64,000 bases of DNA from Capsulimonas corticalis (GCF_003574315.2 NZ_AP025739.1:930001-994000); one strand, 5' to 3'; positions 8,401-17,768 are shown, numbered from the stretch's first letter. A program made the numbers and translations. Notes: generated by a model not told the origin, from the letters alone.

Positions 8401-9378
8401 CGCCGGATGCTGCGCGTCTCCGGCGTTCAAATTCGTCCACGTAAAAGCGAGAGAGCGGCCGCTCGGGTCGGTCACGCTTGTCAGAAGCTTGCGGGTGCTG
8501 CCATCGGGCTGGGTGATTGTTTGGGCGTACGCAAGCGTCGTCCGATTGCCATGGCGATCCTGAATGTAGTCGCATGCCCGCTCGTTACCGCTCGTGCCGT
8601 CCGCCAAAGTCACCACATCCACGTAGTGCTTGATCGTCCCGTCCTCTGCCTTCTCCGTGTCCGCCATCACCTTCGTGGGCCCAGTGGCAAGCACATTGGC
8701 GTAGTCGCTGGAGGTCTCGTCGAACATGTAGTTGGGCGGGGAGTAGAGGCCGTCGGCGTCCCGGTGGTAGGTGTGCTTGGCGCCGAAGAAGTCCGTGCGC
8801 TCGACGTTGTTGACCCCGGCGGGAACGTTTGTGTTTCCCGATTCGGTCTTGACGTCCGCCGCTTCCTGGATGCGGATGTCGTAGGCGTGGGTCCAGCCCA
8901 CGCCAAAGGGTCCAATGCGGCTGTCGTTGCTGTTGTAGGTGCGCTGGAGGACAAGACCGGCGCCGCGTCCCGGGGCAACCTGGATATCGGTGAAGCTCTT
9001 GAAGAGGTTTCCGTTGCAGATGTTGACGTCGTGGAAGGAGCGCTGCCAGGGGAGCGTGCCGTTGAAGTAAGGATTGCGGTAGGCGCCGCGACCACGCGCG
9101 CGCTGCATCTCGACAATGGTCATCACGCGCACATCGGGCTTGGGCCTGTGCGCTTTTGCCGACTCCAGAGCATCAATTTTACGCAGCTGGGCAGGAGTAA
9201 GCGTCTGCGTCCGGCCGGCGGGCAATTCCGAATAGGGCTTGCGGTGGCTGAGGGCGGCTTCCTGCCGCGCGACGCGGACGCAGGCGCCGTACGATGGGCT
9301 CATTTCCAGCCAGAACAGCGTCAGGGCCAGAAACCAAAGCATCCCATTTCGCCAAAAGCAGTTTTGAATTGTCCGCAT
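5482..9378 (-). CDS. RHS-repeat protein with core domain and variable hydrophobic C-terminus
   Basis: A secreted or surface protein of about 1298 aa. In order: a hydrophobic signal segment (WFLALTLFWLEMSPSYGA); a DUF6531-like entry domain (about 110-200, with LQRTYNSNDSRIGPFG); many YD repeats (YTYDxxGR/N type) forming the RHS cocoon; the RHS-associated core (DGLGSVV through RARYYDPVIGRF) near residue 1150; and a last segment of about 110 aa rich in membrane-like stretches. In polymorphic toxins the part after the core is the toxin. Here it resembles no toxin I know, and no immunity gene follows. Start at ATG 9378 is chosen because GGAGAAAA lies nearby, ten codons inside the longest frame. 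By eye, base composition is mosaic: the 3' end and the 6.7-8.3 kb stretch are clearly AT-richer. Confidence 0.88.
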   Translation of the reverse strand: MRTIQNCFWRNGMLWFLALTLFWLEMSPSYGACVRVARQEAALSHRKPYSELPAGRTQTLTPAQLRKIDALESAKAHRPKPDVRVMTIVEMQRARGRGAYRNPYFNGTLPWQRSFHDVNICNGNLFKSFTDIQVAPGRGAGLVLQRTYNSNDSRIGPFGVGWTHAYDIRIQEAADVKTESGNTNVPAGVNNVERTDFFGAKHTYHRDADGLYSPPNYMFDETSSDYANVLATGPTKVMADTEKAEDGTIKHYVDVVTLADGTSGNERACDYIQDRHGNRTTLAYAQTITQPDGSTRKLLTSVTDPSGRSLAFTWTNLNAGDAQHPAWRITQVQGPLVGGSPVAGVSYKVTYEYFTSTSDPNAADNLYNLKAVHLDSDGMNRTTSYTYTHLIYNSITENALLNSVTDPLGHQVSYTYEYLSPVSGRTSPTGTIWVDGITEPAGVDSNNNPRTIHWDMGVVNTIPESNTCGYFVHMNGYEYFATSAHAPTFIYEHGYPDPVDGVSTLYYHYYDTSLNLTQLAETTPVGAANVNGQTSANYFNNYTYGVHGNVLTHSIQNFPGTETTTYYDASKYFQKQSVTDMNSHTSTCDYFDSQDPNLGNRGNVKYSRDARYSITGKQFTYTYNQYGQKTSEINENGIVTQYTYGDSYGNLTQVVQDPGDATHLNRTTTMTYDAAGHVLTSIDPNGKTSTFTYNVLGQPLTVATQSTSGASAETITYQYEGNGRTQTVTNNRGTTSISYEAGSDRVHSVTDPITGTISYTYLNTGERSTMTLPGGGTWTYAYMDADLYLSMPKDDPSSVCLTLASITDDQGRRVDYSISTGGSLMSAKYNQVFSGGNTSTPISYCQANYTQNVAVNGASYTQMRLSTVKNNWSDSNNISHPLYQNAYTYDTAGQRLTNAITNNIGASRTELYSYDELNRLSTADYGDGETQSYTFDPMGNRLTKSDIVSGTTTTNNYTCDAANRLTAVDANAYTNDANGNTLTGSGRTNVWDSQNRLVSCTTGGATTTYTYGADGLRRSATTAGVTTYYVYDGSMMVREMQKNASNILVPTATYLAGPRGPEYRRDDNASTVRWYVYDGLGSVVAEVDPNGNVTSTRKTDVYGVARGATGTATSKQGFVGSLGHLTDDTGLVYMRARYYDPVIGRFASEDPSRNGLNWYEYANDNPVNGKDMSGKSVIGWASNGLSLVDLYNVFFAYCDFLMSMMDTIRDSADVERNWGTFMATWAISILGDNSTQISMGAGLLDWGVDQLSEDSGIGGEILGTVSTVLSGAITGASLAMLCLGYNVREEYYIDQIDE

Positions 9379-9441
9379 GGTCGTTTTCTCCGGAAAAGAT
9401 CGAGGCAATATCGTAAGGAACGATTGAAAAGACAGTGTGAG

Positions 9442-10575
9442 TTAGATCTGTGGAGCAGAGGGAACGGCGGCAAGCGCCAGAGCCGTCCCCCTCCACACGT
9501 GTGTCCATTCAGAAATCGGATAAATGTGCGCGCCGCCATGGCCGATTCCGTGCAGGTCGGGGTCCCAGACCGTAATCAGGGCCGGTGTGGCGGAGTCCAC
9601 AATCACGTAATGGCCAGGAGCAATCAACGCGATAAGAGGGAATTTCTGCTGAAGCAGTCCATTGACCGTTAGCGAAAGTCCGCTTGGGTTGTAACCCCTC
9701 TTTTGCGCCGCCTCGGCAAGCGCCTCCATACTCGCGCCTTGATCGGTGACGCCCATCGCTGTCGCGAGAGCGTGGACATCCGCCTCACCTCCCCGCCGAC
9801 GCAATAGCTCCGCCAAGCATTCGGGACCACAGAGCGACGCTTCCCGCTGCCGCGCCTTTTGGCGCGCCATTGCGATCTGGCCTGCCTGGCGCCATACCGC
9901 CTCGGCGGCGCCGGGAACATCTCCGCCATGCAGGCGCGCGATGCGTTTGATCGAGACCTGTACGAGCGGGCTTTCAGGGTACCGCCGCATAAACGCCATG
10001 TATTCCGACTCGGCGGCGGCTGCATGCCCTAGAGCGCCGGTGCAGACAGCATGCTCGTACGCGGCGTCTTCTTCCAGAGTTGGAGCGGGCATCCCCGGCT
10101 CGGTCGGCTGCACGCCTTTATCGGGCAGCTTGGCCGCCTCTAATCGCGCGGTTTCAAAGCGGCTGCGGGCAAGCGCGAGGTTATGCTGCCGGGCGGCGGC
10201 GTATGCGAGCAGGGAGTAAGCTTGCGCGGATTGTTCGTGCGCGGCCACGTCCGGACTATTCCGAGCGTGCGTGACAATCTGAGCGGCTCCAGTTTCCACG
10301 GACGCAAATCGGCCGGCGTTATAATCCTCAAGCAGCGGCTGTACAGGATCCAGTTTCACCATACTGGACTGCGGCGCTTTAGGCATAGGCTTGGAAGCCG
10401 CCACTGGCTTCGGGACAAATCCGCCATAGCCATGAGAGGTATAAACCATATTTGTCGGCGTCAGAGAATGACGCGAATGGCTGGAAACTCCATACCACAC
10501 ACCAGCGCCAATCATCAGGGGGATTGCGGATCCGAGCGCAAGCCTTGTGAAACGAGAGTTCATCGTGCTTTTCAT
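9442..10575 (-). CDS. C39-type papain-like cysteine peptidase with N-terminal anchor and helical repeats
   Basis: The 377-aa protein has an N-terminal membrane or signal segment (about residues 12-30, LALGSAIPLMIGAGVWYGV), a helical TPR-like middle (about 75-235) and a C-terminal domain resembling bacteriocin-type C39 peptidases. Candidate active site: Cys249 in LCGPEC, His322 in PGHYVIVD and Asp338 in VWDPD, matching the C-H-D order of the family. There is no ABC transporter part. It lies between the Ig-repeat gene and the RHS gene, all on one strand, so I infer that it processes or helps export one of these surface proteins. GGAAGG precedes ATG 10575. Some family members are inactive structural versions, so activity is not certain. 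Confidence 0.75.
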   Translation of the reverse strand: MKSTMNSRFTRLALGSAIPLMIGAGVWYGVSSHSRHSLTPTNMVYTSHGYGGFVPKPVAASKPMPKAPQSSMVKLDPVQPLLEDYNAGRFASVETGAAQIVTHARNSPDVAAHEQSAQAYSLLAYAAARQHNLALARSRFETARLEAAKLPDKGVQPTEPGMPAPTLEEDAAYEHAVCTGALGHAAAAESEYMAFMRRYPESPLVQVSIKRIARLHGGDVPGAAEAVWRQAGQIAMARQKARQREASLCGPECLAELLRRRGGEADVHALATAMGVTDQGASMEALAEAAQKRGYNPSGLSLTVNGLLQQKFPLIALIAPGHYVIVDSATPALITVWDPDLHGIGHGGAHIYPISEWTHVWRGTALALAAVPSAPQI

Positions 10576-10593
10576 GGATGACCTTCCGAGGCC

Positions 10594-10618
10594 CCCGCCG
10601 CGTGTAAAACGCGGCGGG
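10594..10618. repeat. GC-rich hairpin between the Ig-repeat gene and the peptidase gene
   Basis: CCCGCCGCGT (10594-10603) pairs perfectly with 10609-10618, with a 5-base loop. There is no T-tract on the minus strand. It lies just before the peptidase ribosome site and may act as a processing or partial termination point within the operon. Confidence 0.6.
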
Positions 10619-10638
10619 CTTTGTCGAGGGTATCGTTA

Positions 10639-13600
10639 CTAGGGATTGACGGTCATTGTGGCGGTCTTGGTCACGCCTCCGAATGTCGCTGTAATCGTCA
10701 CCGTAGTTTGACTGCTCGGCTTTGCCACATTCAAGACAAACGTGTTGCTCAAGCCGGTTACGGTCATTGCTTGCGCTTGCGTCCCGGATGCCTGGAACGT
10801 GACGTATGAACTGCTGCTCGAAAGCGAGACAACCGCGCTGCCTTGCAGGCCAACGCCATTCACCGCAAGCTGCCCGGTCGCCGATGTCGTCGCGGCGCCG
10901 CTCAGGTTGACCGTTGAAGGCACGGTCAGCTTCACGAGCGTCGGGATACTCCAAAGGTTCGTCACGTTTGGCCCTGCCGTGGAGCTGTACTCCGTTTTCG
11001 CGAAGTAGGCCCATCCGTTCGACGCTTCACTCATGCTCGCCCATTGGACTGCCATTGCATTCGTTCCGTCATGCGCGGAGTCATTGATCCCAAGGATCGC
11101 GTCCAGAATATCCGTGTTCAGCTTCCAGGACATCCACGCCGGAGTGGGCGGTGGAGACGCAGGGTTGTAATTGACCGTCACCGTCTGAGTCGCGAGGGTC
11201 GGATCCACAACCGGCGAGTTAGACCAGACAAGAGTGGCGGGGTCCCACGTTTTGTATCCTGGGATGGTTTTCGGAATGGCCTGGCAGCCGATCTGTAAAC
11301 CGCTGACAGGACCAAGATCTGTGTAGGCTGTTGTCAAGGATGCGTTGACACTGCCAGTCCGGAAGACACCGCCCGCAGGCGGCGGGTTGAGCGCAAATAG
11401 GGCGAAGCTACGGCCGACTTTCGAAGGATCGCTCGCGAACCCGGCGAATAGCCCGCCTTTATAAGCGGAAGTTCCGAAATTGTGATCGAGAAACACAGCC
11501 GTGCTATAGCGTGGGTCCAGCCGGCTGTCAACGGCCTGATTTTGCGTGGCGGCTACGAGATACGGCGCCGCTCGCTCGGAGGACAACAATTGTGCGGGGA
11601 TCGTATTGTCATCATACAAATCGTACTGATAAACCTGCCCGCTATTCCATTCAAAATACTCCGTATACGTCTGCGTTGTGTTCGGCAAAGTGGCGACCAG
11701 TACGCCATCACGCTTCAGCACATAATGTCCAACAGCAGGCATCGTCCACTGCAGAGTGATGCCTTTTGGCATCATGAGATCCACAGCGCGAATATTCGCC
11801 GGCGACAGGCTAATACTGCTCGTCACAAACTCCGTCGGATATGCATGGTTCGTTGCTGTGATGACTAATGTTGTGGCCGCATTTACGGTGCTGGTGGCGA
11901 GCTGGAATGTCCCGGAAGCTAGCCCCGCTGTGATTACGACACTTGTGGAAGGAAGGAAATTCTGTCCATTGGGGATCGAGCTGGACAGATCAACCGTAAC
12001 CCCTCCTGTCGGAGCCTTTCCGTTAAGCGTCAGAGTTCCTTGTGTGGTGTTACCTCCGGGCAGACTGCTTGGGGCAAAGTTGAGCGCGGTCAGCGAGGGA
12101 CGGTCCACGGTCACGTTCGCGGATCCAGTGGTGCTGTTGTAAGCGGCTGTGATAGCGGTCGTAGCCGTCGTCGCTGTGGGCAGAGTCGTAATTGTGAACG
12201 AACCCTGTGTCGCCCCAGGAGAAACGCTAATGCTCGAAAGAACTGTCGCGACGGCCGTATTGCCGCTGGAAAGCGACACCACCGCTCCAGAGGCAGGCGC
12301 TATGCTGGAAAGCGTCACTTGTCCCGTCATGTTATTGCCGCCGACCACCTCACTTAACCCGCTGATCGCCACCGTGGCGACGGTCGGCACGGGATAAACA
12401 TTCAGGGTCTTGCTTAACGCGACGCCTCCGTAAGATACGGTAATCGTCACTGGCGTCATAGTGGAAACAGCAGTGGACGTGATGGTAAATGACGAATTGG
12501 ACGCTCCGGTCGTCACGGGGAGTGTTGCCGGAACGCTGGCAACCGTGTTATTGCTGCTCGAAATCGTCAACGTTACGCCGGCAGGCGCATTGAGATTGAA
12601 CAAGATGCCGCCATTCGCAGTATCTCCGCCAACAATATTGGTTGGAGTAAGGGTCAGCGAACTCAGCAGAGGCTTCACGGTGAGAGTCGTCGAGACACTC
12701 GCGCCATTGTATGCGGCCGAAATCAGCGTCGTGCTGCTGGTGGTCACTGGACCTCCATTAACGGTAAATCCGCCGTTGTTCGATCCTGCGGGGATTGTCA
12801 GCACTCCGCCGCTCACATTGCCGATGTTGGCGATGGTAGCCGCGCCCGTTACGCTGCTGGTGAGCGTTACGCCGATGCCGCCAGTTGGCGCGGGACCAGC
12901 AAGAGTGACGGTACCCGTACCGCTTCCTCCTCCCACCAGCGGATTTGGGCTGACGGAAACGGAAGAGATTAGCGGGATTACCGTCAATGTTTGTGTGACG
13001 ACTTGGCTGGACGAGCCGCTCGTGTAAGTTGCAGAGATTACTGATGAGGCGCTGACGCTGACAGAAGATGTGTTGATAGTGAATGTCCCGATGCTCGATC
13101 CGGCAGGGATTGTCAGCACGCCGCCACTCACATTGCCCCCATTAAGGATGGTCGCGACCGAAGTCGTGGCGCTCGCCAGGGTGATGGCGACACCACCCGT
13201 CGGAGCTAATCCAGTAAGGGTAACCGTTCCCGTGGAGGTTCCGCCGCCGTACACGGATTGCGGATTCAGTCCCAGAGACTGAATCATAGGCCGAACAGTA
13301 AGCGTCGTGACGACGTTTGCACCGCCATAGCTCGCGGTAATCGTCGGCGCTTTATTCGTCGATACCGCAAAAGTCGTGACGGTGAAGGTTGCATTGGTCG
13401 CCCCCTGCGTCACAGGAATGCTGCTTGGGACTGTAGCCGCAGTAGTATCGTTACTGCTAAGCGTTAGGGATACTCCAGCGGGAGCCGGGCCATTCAGCGC
13501 CACCGTCCCTGTCGTGGTCACACCACCCACAACCGGATTGGGATTTATGGAAACGCTCGCTAATAGCGGCTTCACGGTCAAGGTCTGCGAAGACTGCAAT

Positions 13601-16392
13601 CCCCCATAGGCGGCCGTAATCGATCCTGATTGAGTGGATGTCACAGTCGTAGTGACAATGGAGAAGTGCGCGGACGAAGTCGCTCCAGCCGCGATGGTAA
13701 TTTGGCTGGGAACCGGGGCCACTGTCGCGTTGAATGTGCTCAAGGCGATGCTTAGGCCACCGGCCGGAGCCGCAGAACTGATCGTCACAACGCCGTCGAC
13801 AGTCGCGCCGCCCACAACACTCGGTGGTGTCAGTTGAAGAGTGACCTGTGTCGGATTGATTGTGAACGAAGCATGGGCAGTGACTCCGCCATACGCCGCG
13901 CTGAGGTTCACATTGGTTACGGACGTCACCGCATTGGTTGCGATTGTGAACGAGCCGCTGCTCACTCCCGCCGCAATCGTCAATACTCCGCCAGATACGC
14001 CGCCGCCATTGGGGAATGTCGCTGCGGCATTGTCGCTCCCGAGCGTGATCCCGACTCCGCCTGTGGGAGCAGGTCCATTGAGATAGACTGTTCCGGTCAG
14101 TGAAGTTCCGCCCGTCACCGAACTTGTACTGAGCTGTAAACGCTGCAGAAGAGTCTGGAGATTCAGTGTCTGGCTGAGAGTCAATCCACTGTAAGCGGCC
14201 GTAATGTTAACTGTTCCCGCCAATGCGACTGGTAGCGTATTCACAGTAAATACTGCGGTCGTTTTTCCGGCTGGAATCGTGAGTACGCCACTGGCGATAG
14301 TGCTGCCGTCAGCATTGGAAGCGTCAGGGATCGTGGCGGAACTGTTCGAGCAGCCAAGATTGATCGGCAGTCCGCCCACTGGAGCCACCTGATTCAATGT
14401 CAGTGTGGCAGTAGAATTGGCGCCGCCCACCAGCGTCCCTGGAGACAGACTTAGCTGATAAAGCCATGGGTTAACGGTAAGCGTGGCGGACAGCTTGCTG
14501 AAGCTGTAAACAGCGGAAATCGTAATGGCCTGTGTCGACGTGACATTAAAAGTGGTCGCGGCGAATGTAGTAGAAGTTGCGCCCGCAGGAATTGTAACCG
14601 TCGAAGGCACGGAGACAACGCCGGAATTGCTGCTCGCGAGGGCGATTACTACCCCGCCCACGGGTGCGGGACTGGTCAAAGTAACGGTTCCAGTCGAGTT
14701 GGTGCCGTTAGTCTGTGCTCCGATGACGGTGCTAGGATTTAGCACGATCGACTTGAGTGTGGCGGCGGGAGCAATATTCACAGACACATTAGCCGTTTTG
14801 CTATAGCCGCCATAAGCCGCCGTGACTGTGGCCGTCGTCAATGCGCTGACGCCCGCTGTGGTAATCGTGAAGTTTGCCGAGAAGCTCCCTTGTGGAACGA
14901 CCACACTCGCCGGTACATTCACGACTGTCGAATTGGTGCTCGTGAGCGATACCGTAATCCCGCCAGCAGGAGCCGCCCCCCGCAATGTGACGGTGCCAGT
15001 GGTGGAGATTCCTCCAGGAACCACCGAAGGCGATATTGCCAACGACACCAGCGTGCTCGCGCTCGCCGGCTGGATTATCAAACGCGATGTCTGGCTGCCA
15101 TTACTTGTCGCAGTAATATACGCCGAAGTCGCCGAAGCGACGCTCGTTGTATTCACCGTAAAACTTGAACTCGTCTGCCCCGCTAACACCGTGGTAGTTG
15201 CGGGCACAATCGCGGAAGGATCTCCGCTCGACAAAGCAACCGCTGTATCGACGGCAGGAGCAGTCCCGAGAGTAACCGTTCCACTTGACGCATTCGTTCC
15301 GGTTACTTGTACAGGGTTAAATGTCAGCGAAATAACACCGGAGGGAACTGTCGCTGGAACGACCGCCAGCTGCTGGTACATTGATGCGCCATTCAGAGTC
15401 GCGCCAATGTTTGCATAACCAACAGACGAGACGCTCAGTGTGTTGATTGTGAATCCAAAAGAGGTGCTGCCGGCAGGCACCGTCACTATGGACGGAACAG
15501 TGCAAACAGTCGTATTATTGGTGGCGATCGCCACGGCGGCGCCACCGTACGGAGCAGGACCGTCCAAATTGACTGTACCGGTAACGTTTGTTCCTCCGTG
15601 AACACTCGCAGGAGACACAAGAAATGTCAGCAAGTTGACTGGTTGCGCCGGCACAACATCGAAGTAGCCCCCATTATAACTTGAGGAATCAACCCCATAA
15701 GGTATACCGACGACGACGACGTAACCTGGAATAGGCTGCGCCGAAGCGGGGGCCGTTACCTGAACAAAGGCAATTTTCGTCGAATTACTGTTTAAATCAA
15801 AATACGTATAAACTTGGGCGCTCCAGCCATTGGCGCCTGGAGTTCCGGCCCCTACGCCGGCCACGACGGTTCCGTCGGGGCTAGAGACTGCCCAGCTAAC
15901 CGATGTCGGCACCGAAAAACTTGTTATAACAGACCCGCCGGCAGAGTTACCCGCCTGAACCGACGCATTGGTCGAACTCACAATCGTGGGATTAACATTG
16001 AGAATAGCAGTATTTGTCACACCGCCGAGAGTTGCTGAAATCGTGACTCTCTGTGTTGTGGCGACCGCTGTTGTACTAGCGGAGAACGTCGTGGTTATCG
16101 CTCCCGCTGGCACTGTAACGTTCGAGGACACGTTGGCGACAGAAGAATTGCTGCTCAGCGATACTACTGTACCGCCTGTTGGAGCAGACTGTGTAAGCGT
16201 GACTACTCCAGAAGCCGTAGCGCCGCCAGTAACGCCGGAAGGACTGAATGAGACGCTTGCTAGAGCAGCTTGAGCATTTGCGATCAAAGTAGTCATGCTT
16301 AGACATGTTAGGCAAATTAACACGACAAGCGCGGAGCGCATGATTTTTCGCAAAGACGAGGAGCAGCTAGGCTTAGTTAGCCACGGGTGCAT
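10639..16392 (-). CDS. Giant secreted Ig-like repeat protein (1917 aa)
   Basis: A signal-peptide-like segment (about 18-42, SALVVLICLTCL then ANAQA) is followed by a chain of about 14 tandem beta-sandwich repeats of 90-100 aa. Each opens with a xGGxxxTGTVTLxxPAPxGGxxVxL pattern and closes with a VPAG...F.V.T...ITAxYGG pattern. A non-repeat insert of about 110 aa lies between repeats 1 and 2. After repeat 14 come a fibronectin-like segment (LKRDGVLVATLPNT) and a DNRLRE-like region (about 1590-1810), then one more Ig-like repeat at the very C-terminus. No sortase, PEP-CTERM or type 9 sorting motif is visible; the protein ends in MTVNP. Probably an adhesin or surface stalk. GGAG precedes ATG 16392. 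It is first in the gene set leading into the peptidase and RHS genes. Confidence 0.85.
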   Translation of the reverse strand: MHPWLTKPSCSSSLRKIMRSALVVLICLTCLSMTTLIANAQAALASVSFSPSGVTGGATASGVVTLTQSAPTGGTVVSLSSNSSVANVSSNVTVPAGAITTTFSASTTAVATTQRVTISATLGGVTNTAILNVNPTIVSSTNASVQAGNSAGGSVITSFSVPTSVSWAVSSPDGTVVAGVGAGTPGANGWSAQVYTYFDLNSNSTKIAFVQVTAPASAQPIPGYVVVVGIPYGVDSSSYNGGYFDVVPAQPVNLLTFLVSPASVHGGTNVTGTVNLDGPAPYGGAAVAIATNNTTVCTVPSIVTVPAGSTSFGFTINTLSVSSVGYANIGATLNGASMYQQLAVVPATVPSGVISLTFNPVQVTGTNASSGTVTLGTAPAVDTAVALSSGDPSAIVPATTTVLAGQTSSSFTVNTTSVASATSAYITATSNGSQTSRLIIQPASASTLVSLAISPSVVPGGISTTGTVTLRGAAPAGGITVSLTSTNSTVVNVPASVVVPQGSFSANFTITTAGVSALTTATVTAAYGGYSKTANVSVNIAPAATLKSIVLNPSTVIGAQTNGTNSTGTVTLTSPAPVGGVVIALASSNSGVVSVPSTVTIPAGATSTTFAATTFNVTSTQAITISAVYSFSKLSATLTVNPWLYQLSLSPGTLVGGANSTATLTLNQVAPVGGLPINLGCSNSSATIPDASNADGSTIASGVLTIPAGKTTAVFTVNTLPVALAGTVNITAAYSGLTLSQTLNLQTLLQRLQLSTSSVTGGTSLTGTVYLNGPAPTGGVGITLGSDNAAATFPNGGGVSGGVLTIAAGVSSGSFTIATNAVTSVTNVNLSAAYGGVTAHASFTINPTQVTLQLTPPSVVGGATVDGVVTISSAAPAGGLSIALSTFNATVAPVPSQITIAAGATSSAHFSIVTTTVTSTQSGSITAAYGGLQSSQTLTVKPLLASVSINPNPVVGGVTTTGTVALNGPAPAGVSLTLSSNDTTAATVPSSIPVTQGATNATFTVTTFAVSTNKAPTITASYGGANVVTTLTVRPMIQSLGLNPQSVYGGGTSTGTVTLTGLAPTGGVAITLASATTSVATILNGGNVSGGVLTIPAGSSIGTFTINTSSVSVSASSVISATYTSGSSSQVVTQTLTVIPLISSVSVSPNPLVGGGSGTGTVTLAGPAPTGGIGVTLTSSVTGAATIANIGNVSGGVLTIPAGSNNGGFTVNGGPVTTSSTTLISAAYNGASVSTTLTVKPLLSSLTLTPTNIVGGDTANGGILFNLNAPAGVTLTISSSNNTVASVPATLPVTTGASNSSFTITSTAVSTMTPVTITVSYGGVALSKTLNVYPVPTVATVAISGLSEVVGGNNMTGQVTLSSIAPASGAVVSLSSGNTAVATVLSSISVSPGATQGSFTITTLPTATTATTAITAAYNSTTGSANVTVDRPSLTALNFAPSSLPGGNTTQGTLTLNGKAPTGGVTVDLSSSIPNGQNFLPSTSVVITAGLASGTFQLATSTVNAATTLVITATNHAYPTEFVTSSISLSPANIRAVDLMMPKGITLQWTMPAVGHYVLKRDGVLVATLPNTTQTYTEYFEWNSGQVYQYDLYDDNTIPAQLLSSERAAPYLVAATQNQAVDSRLDPRYSTAVFLDHNFGTSAYKGGLFAGFASDPSKVGRSFALFALNPPPAGGVFRTGSVNASLTTAYTDLGPVSGLQIGCQAIPKTIPGYKTWDPATLVWSNSPVVDPTLATQTVTVNYNPASPPPTPAWMSWKLNTDILDAILGINDSAHDGTNAMAVQWASMSEASNGWAYFAKTEYSSTAGPNVTNLWSIPTLVKLTVPSTVNLSGAATTSATGQLAVNGVGLQGSAVVSLSSSSSYVTFQASGTQAQAMTVTGLSNTFVLNVAKPSSQTTVTITATFGGVTKTATMTVNP

Positions 16393-16756
16393 ATGGATCT
16401 CCAGTACAACGGCAAGAGCGATGGAAAGACGACACGCAACAGTCCAACGAGACGGTGAACGATGAAAAAATCTTAACCATACCTGCTGTAACGCAGAATA
16501 TTGAAAATTCGATCATCATGAAGCAAGCGGGGTCAGGCGAATATTACCATTCGAATATTAACAGAATGTTAAGGAAACATAGTGTTAAGAGAATATACAG
16601 AGTTTGTTTGCTTACATTTTCCATTATTCTCCCATTTGCGCCCCCGCCTCCCAACCAGGTATAATCACCGGCGTTGTACAGTCGTCGCAATTTCATCAAA
16701 ATCGAGGAGGCAAGCCGTTCTTTGCGCCGTGGGCGCGGAGGGGGGCGCGCAAGCTT
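16393..16756. other. Divergent intergenic region
   Basis: 364 bases between the Ig-repeat gene and galE. The left half is AT-rich and should hold the promoter of the Ig-repeat/peptidase/RHS set, but I cannot pick a convincing hexamer pair there. The right half holds the galE promoter candidate. No gene is supported. Confidence 0.5.
16636..16665 (+). promoter_or_regulatory. Candidate galE promoter
   Basis: TTGCGC (16636-16641), an 18-base spacer, then a perfect TATAAT (16660-16665). The -35 matches only its first three bases. The start codon is about 90 nt downstream. Confidence 0.5.
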
Positions 16757-17761
16757 ATGGGATCCGTATTAGTGACCGGCGGCGCCGGATATATCGGCAG
16801 CCATACATCGAAACTGCTGCTCAAGAAGGGCTATGACGTCGTCATTTACGACAGTCTGGAGCTGGGGCACAAGGAAGTCTTGAAGTATCTTCCGGGCGCG
16901 AAGTTCGTGCAGGGGGATATCGGCGACGGTCAACTGGTGGCGGATACGGTCAAGAAGTACGATGTCGACTCGATGATCCACTTCGCCGCGTATGCGTCCG
17001 TGCCGGAGAGCGTGGGCGATCCCGTCAAGTACTACCAGAACAATATCGTCAAGACCCTCACGCTGCTTGACGCGATCAATAGTCAGGGCGTCAAGCATGT
17101 CCTCTTCTCGTCGTCCGCCGCGACCTTCGGCGAGACGCAGTACGTTCCGATCGATGAGAAGCACCCGCAGAAACCGACCAACCCCTACGGACAGACCAAG
17201 CTGGACGCCGAGTACATCCTGCACTGGTACGATGTCGCGTTCGGCATCAAGAGCGTCGCCCTGCGCTACTTCTGCGCCGCCGGCGCGGATCCCGAAGGCG
17301 AGCTGGGCGAGGACCATACTCCCGAGACGCACATGATCCCGCTGACCCTGTTCGCGGCTCTGGGACGACGCCCCGACATCAAGATCTTCGGCACGGACTA
17401 TCCCACCCACGACGGCACCGGCGTCCGCGACTACATTCACGTCACCGACCTCGGCCACGCGCACATTCTTGGCCTGGAAGCCCTGAAGAACGGCGCGGAA
17501 ACCACCGCCTATAACCTGGGCAACGGCAAGGGCTACTCGGTCCGCGAAGTGATCGAAACCGGACGCAAAGTCACCGGCAAGACCATCGTCGCGACGGAAT
17601 CCCCGCGCCGCCCCGGCGACCCGGCCGAGCTAGTCGCCTCCAGCGCCAAGATCGAAAAAGAGCTGGGCTGGAAGCCGCAGTTCGGCGACATCGAAACCAT
17701 CATGCGCACAGCGTATGAGTGGTTCGAGAAGCATCCCAAGGGATACGCTTCGGAAGAGTAA
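16757..17761 (+). CDS. galE: UDP-glucose 4-epimerase
   Basis: Interconverts UDP-glucose and UDP-galactose with bound NAD, supplying galactose units for polysaccharide. The 334-aa protein is full length for the short-chain dehydrogenase-type epimerases. It begins VLVTGGAGYIGSH (Rossmann NAD motif). The catalytic Ser-Tyr-Lys is visible as SSSAATFG and NPYGQTKLDAE, and the C-terminal substrate region has DGTGVRDYIHVTDL. ATG 16757 is chosen because the Rossmann motif starts four residues later and a GAGGGGGG stretch lies upstream; longer in-frame starts only add unrelated sequence. It stands alone but may serve the exopolysaccharide operon 13 kb away. Confidence 0.95.
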   Translation: MGSVLVTGGAGYIGSHTSKLLLKKGYDVVIYDSLELGHKEVLKYLPGAKFVQGDIGDGQLVADTVKKYDVDSMIHFAAYASVPESVGDPVKYYQNNIVKTLTLLDAINSQGVKHVLFSSSAATFGETQYVPIDEKHPQKPTNPYGQTKLDAEYILHWYDVAFGIKSVALRYFCAAGADPEGELGEDHTPETHMIPLTLFAALGRRPDIKIFGTDYPTHDGTGVRDYIHVTDLGHAHILGLEALKNGAETTAYNLGNGKGYSVREVIETGRKVTGKTIVATESPRRPGDPAELVASSAKIEKELGWKPQFGDIETIMRTAYEWFEKHPKGYASEE

Positions 17762-17768
17762 GAGACAG

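Noticed and set aside
8212-9672. Plus-strand open frame of nearly 490 codons opposite the RHS gene
   Set aside because: It lies antisense to YD repeats and its composition follows the repeat codons; no motif or ribosome site supports it.
11044-16273. Many plus-strand open frames opposite the Ig-repeat gene
   Set aside because: They recur with the repeat period and mirror the sense repeats in Val/Pro-rich translation, so they are repeat shadows.
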